This document shows, piece by piece, positions 62,984-64,000 of a stretch of DNA of 64,000 nucleotides. The stretch covers positions 186,001 to 250,000 of the forward strand of contig NZ_JAUDRZ010000009.1 in NCBI RefSeq assembly GCF_030380735.1, given 5' to 3'. The position numbers and the translations under genes were made by a program. The notes beneath the pieces were generated by a model. It saw nothing but the letters and a program-made list of their open reading frames with translations. It searched no databases and was not told the origin of the DNA. The DNA comes from Rhizobium sp. S152. GTDB taxonomy: Bacteria > Pseudomonadota > Alphaproteobacteria > Rhizobiales > Rhizobiaceae. Position 1 is the stretch's first letter. Each line of letters begins with the position of its first letter.

Positions 62984-63781
62984 ATGGATTATATAAACGC
63001 CGTTCTTCTTGGCATAGTCGAAGGCATTACCGAATTCCTGCCGATCTCGAGCACCGGCCATCTCATCATTGCGGAGCAATGGCTCGGCCACCGGTCGGAT
63101 ATGTTCAATATCGTCATCCAGGCCGGCGCCATCCTCGCCGTCACCTTCATCTACTGGCGCCGCCTTCTCGACCTGGTGCTCGGCTGGCGCGACCCCGCCA
63201 ACCGTGACTACGCCGCCAAGCTGATCATCGCCTTCCTGATCACCGCCGTGCTCGGCCTGATCGTCAAGAAGCTGGGCTTCGAACTGCCGGAAACGGCGAC
63301 CCCGATCGCTTGGGCGCTGATCATCGGCGGTTTCTGGATGATCGGTGCCGAATGGCTGGCCGCCCGTCGTCCGCCGCACAAGGAGATCACCTGGCTCGTC
63401 GCTATCCTTGTCGGTATCGCCCAGGTCGTAGCTGGCGTCTTTCCGGGCACATCGCGTTCCGGCGCCACGATCTTCGTCGCCCTGCTTGCCGGCACCAACA
63501 ACCGCGCTTCGGCCACTGAATTCGCCTTCCTGGTCGGCATCCCCACCATGTATGCGGCGAGCGCCTACGAACTCCTGAAGACCTTCAAGGACGGTGGCGC
63601 GGCCAACGAGGACTGGACCTCGCTCGGTATCGCCTTCGTCGTCTCCACGATCGTCGCCTTCATCGCCGTCAAATGGCTGCTCTCCTATATCCAGAGCAAC
63701 CGCTTCACGCTGTTTGCGATCTACCGCATCATTCTCGGTGTGTTTCTGCTGGGACTTGCCGCGACCGGCGTCATCGCCTGA
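62984..63781 (+). CDS. uppP: Undecaprenyl-diphosphatase (BacA/UppP)
   Basis: 265 residues with about eight hydrophobic helices. The active motifs GIVEGITEFLPISSTGHL and FPGTSRSGATI are complete. It recycles undecaprenyl pyrophosphate for peptidoglycan and polysaccharide synthesis. GGAG lies 7 bases before the ATG at 62984. Confidence 0.97.
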   Translation: MDYINAVLLGIVEGITEFLPISSTGHLIIAEQWLGHRSDMFNIVIQAGAILAVTFIYWRRLLDLVLGWRDPANRDYAAKLIIAFLITAVLGLIVKKLGFELPETATPIAWALIIGGFWMIGAEWLAARRPPHKEITWLVAILVGIAQVVAGVFPGTSRSGATIFVALLAGTNNRASATEFAFLVGIPTMYAASAYELLKTFKDGGAANEDWTSLGIAFVVSTIVAFIAVKWLLSYIQSNRFTLFAIYRIILGVFLLGLAATGVIA

Positions 63782-63845
63782 TCCGGACTTGTCCGACGCA
63801 TTCGCGCCCAACGGTGCGGATGTATCGCTGTCGTCAAGACAAAGA

Positions 63846-63876
63846 AAAAGCCGATACGCGCGTATCGGCTTTTTTG
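63846..63876. terminator. Bidirectional terminator between uppP and the right-edge gene
   Basis: A 28-base perfect palindrome with outer AAAA / TTTT ends, able to form a 13-bp stem (core AGCCGATACG) on either strand, with T-runs both ways. It serves uppP and the convergent gene at the edge. Confidence 0.9.
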
Positions 63877-64000
63877 TTATCGGGCGACTGATCCCGTTTC
63901 GCAGGGATCGACACCATAGGCCGGCGAGCACTCGCCCTTCACCGCTGCAACCGAACCGGGAGCAACGAAGGAACCCGCCAGAATAACCAGCGCCGCACAC
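63877..64000 (-). CDS. Small secreted protein, partial (right edge)
   Basis: Only the last 40 codons are seen: a hydrophobic signal-like stretch ending ...GSVAAVKG, then ECSPAYGVDPCETGSVAR with two cysteines, and a TAA stop at 63879-63877. The start is beyond the window. It is probably exported; no family is recognised. Confidence 0.55.
   Translation of the reverse strand, partial: CAALVILAGSFVAPGSVAAVKGECSPAYGVDPCETGSVAR

Overview
The window is a piece of chromosome from a Rhizobiaceae alphaproteobacterium (Rhizobium, Agrobacterium or Ensifer type). I infer this from the high G+C content, a RIME1-type intergenic repeat, an Irr box in front of an mbfA-type gene, EcfG/RpoE2-type promoters (GGAAC-N18-TT), four perfect CtrA boxes (TTAA-N7-TTAA), and small secreted protein families typical of rhizobia. 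I see no rRNA, tRNA, insertion sequence, CRISPR array or intact prophage. The genus is inferred, not proven.

Layout. 1-468: start of an MHYT sensor running off the left edge. 674-4658: an M20 peptidase and several small secreted proteins, with a candidate anti-Shine-Dalgarno small RNA on the minus strand near 3405-3504. 4932-10749: a class A penicillin-binding protein, then dnaK-dnaJ behind a sigma-32-like promoter. 10961-13692: a class III cyclase with TPRs, a small protein, a RIME repeat and an XRE regulator. 14026-15009: the iron exporter mbfA under an Irr box. 16895-27121: the translation block infC / rpmI-rplT / pheS / pheT. It is split by a PepSY plus two-component block, a degenerate kinase-like gene, and a BrnT/BrnA toxin-antitoxin pair lying exactly between pheS and pheT.

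27199-33552: redox and stress genes (two aldo/keto reductases, a LysR regulator, YciF, an M15-like protein, GNAT, Gfo/Idh). 33556-36937: a Gtr-like glycan module (GtrA flippase, polyprenyl-phosphate glycosyltransferase, divergent STT3-like GT-C protein). 36940-37541: a small membrane protein and an orphan spike-base gene related to gene transfer agents. 37762-45824: xseA, an M29 aminopeptidase, YbaK, an ArsC-like protein, an AstE-like hydrolase, a 2H phosphoesterase, a GT4 glycosyltransferase and a DNA alkyltransferase. 46009-46736: a VapBC-like pair. 46816-49585: guaA, an MTA/SAH-type nucleosidase and a hotdog thioesterase. 49808-52551: GH25, TspO, DUF2252.

52537-57600 is a four-gene iron-type operon: imelysin, di-haem oxidoreductase, second imelysin, DUF1513. 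57755-64000: an RsmB-like methyltransferase, RlpA, an AT-rich spacer, a YeeZ-like protein, queG, a GST, uppP, and a partial secreted protein at the right edge.

The least ordinary parts are the candidate small RNA with its own EcfG-type promoter, the BrnT/BrnA-DUF2442 pair within pheST, the PepSY/His-Asp-rich proteins coupled to a two-component system, the imelysin operon in which one paralogue has lost the motif histidine, and the four perfect CtrA boxes.
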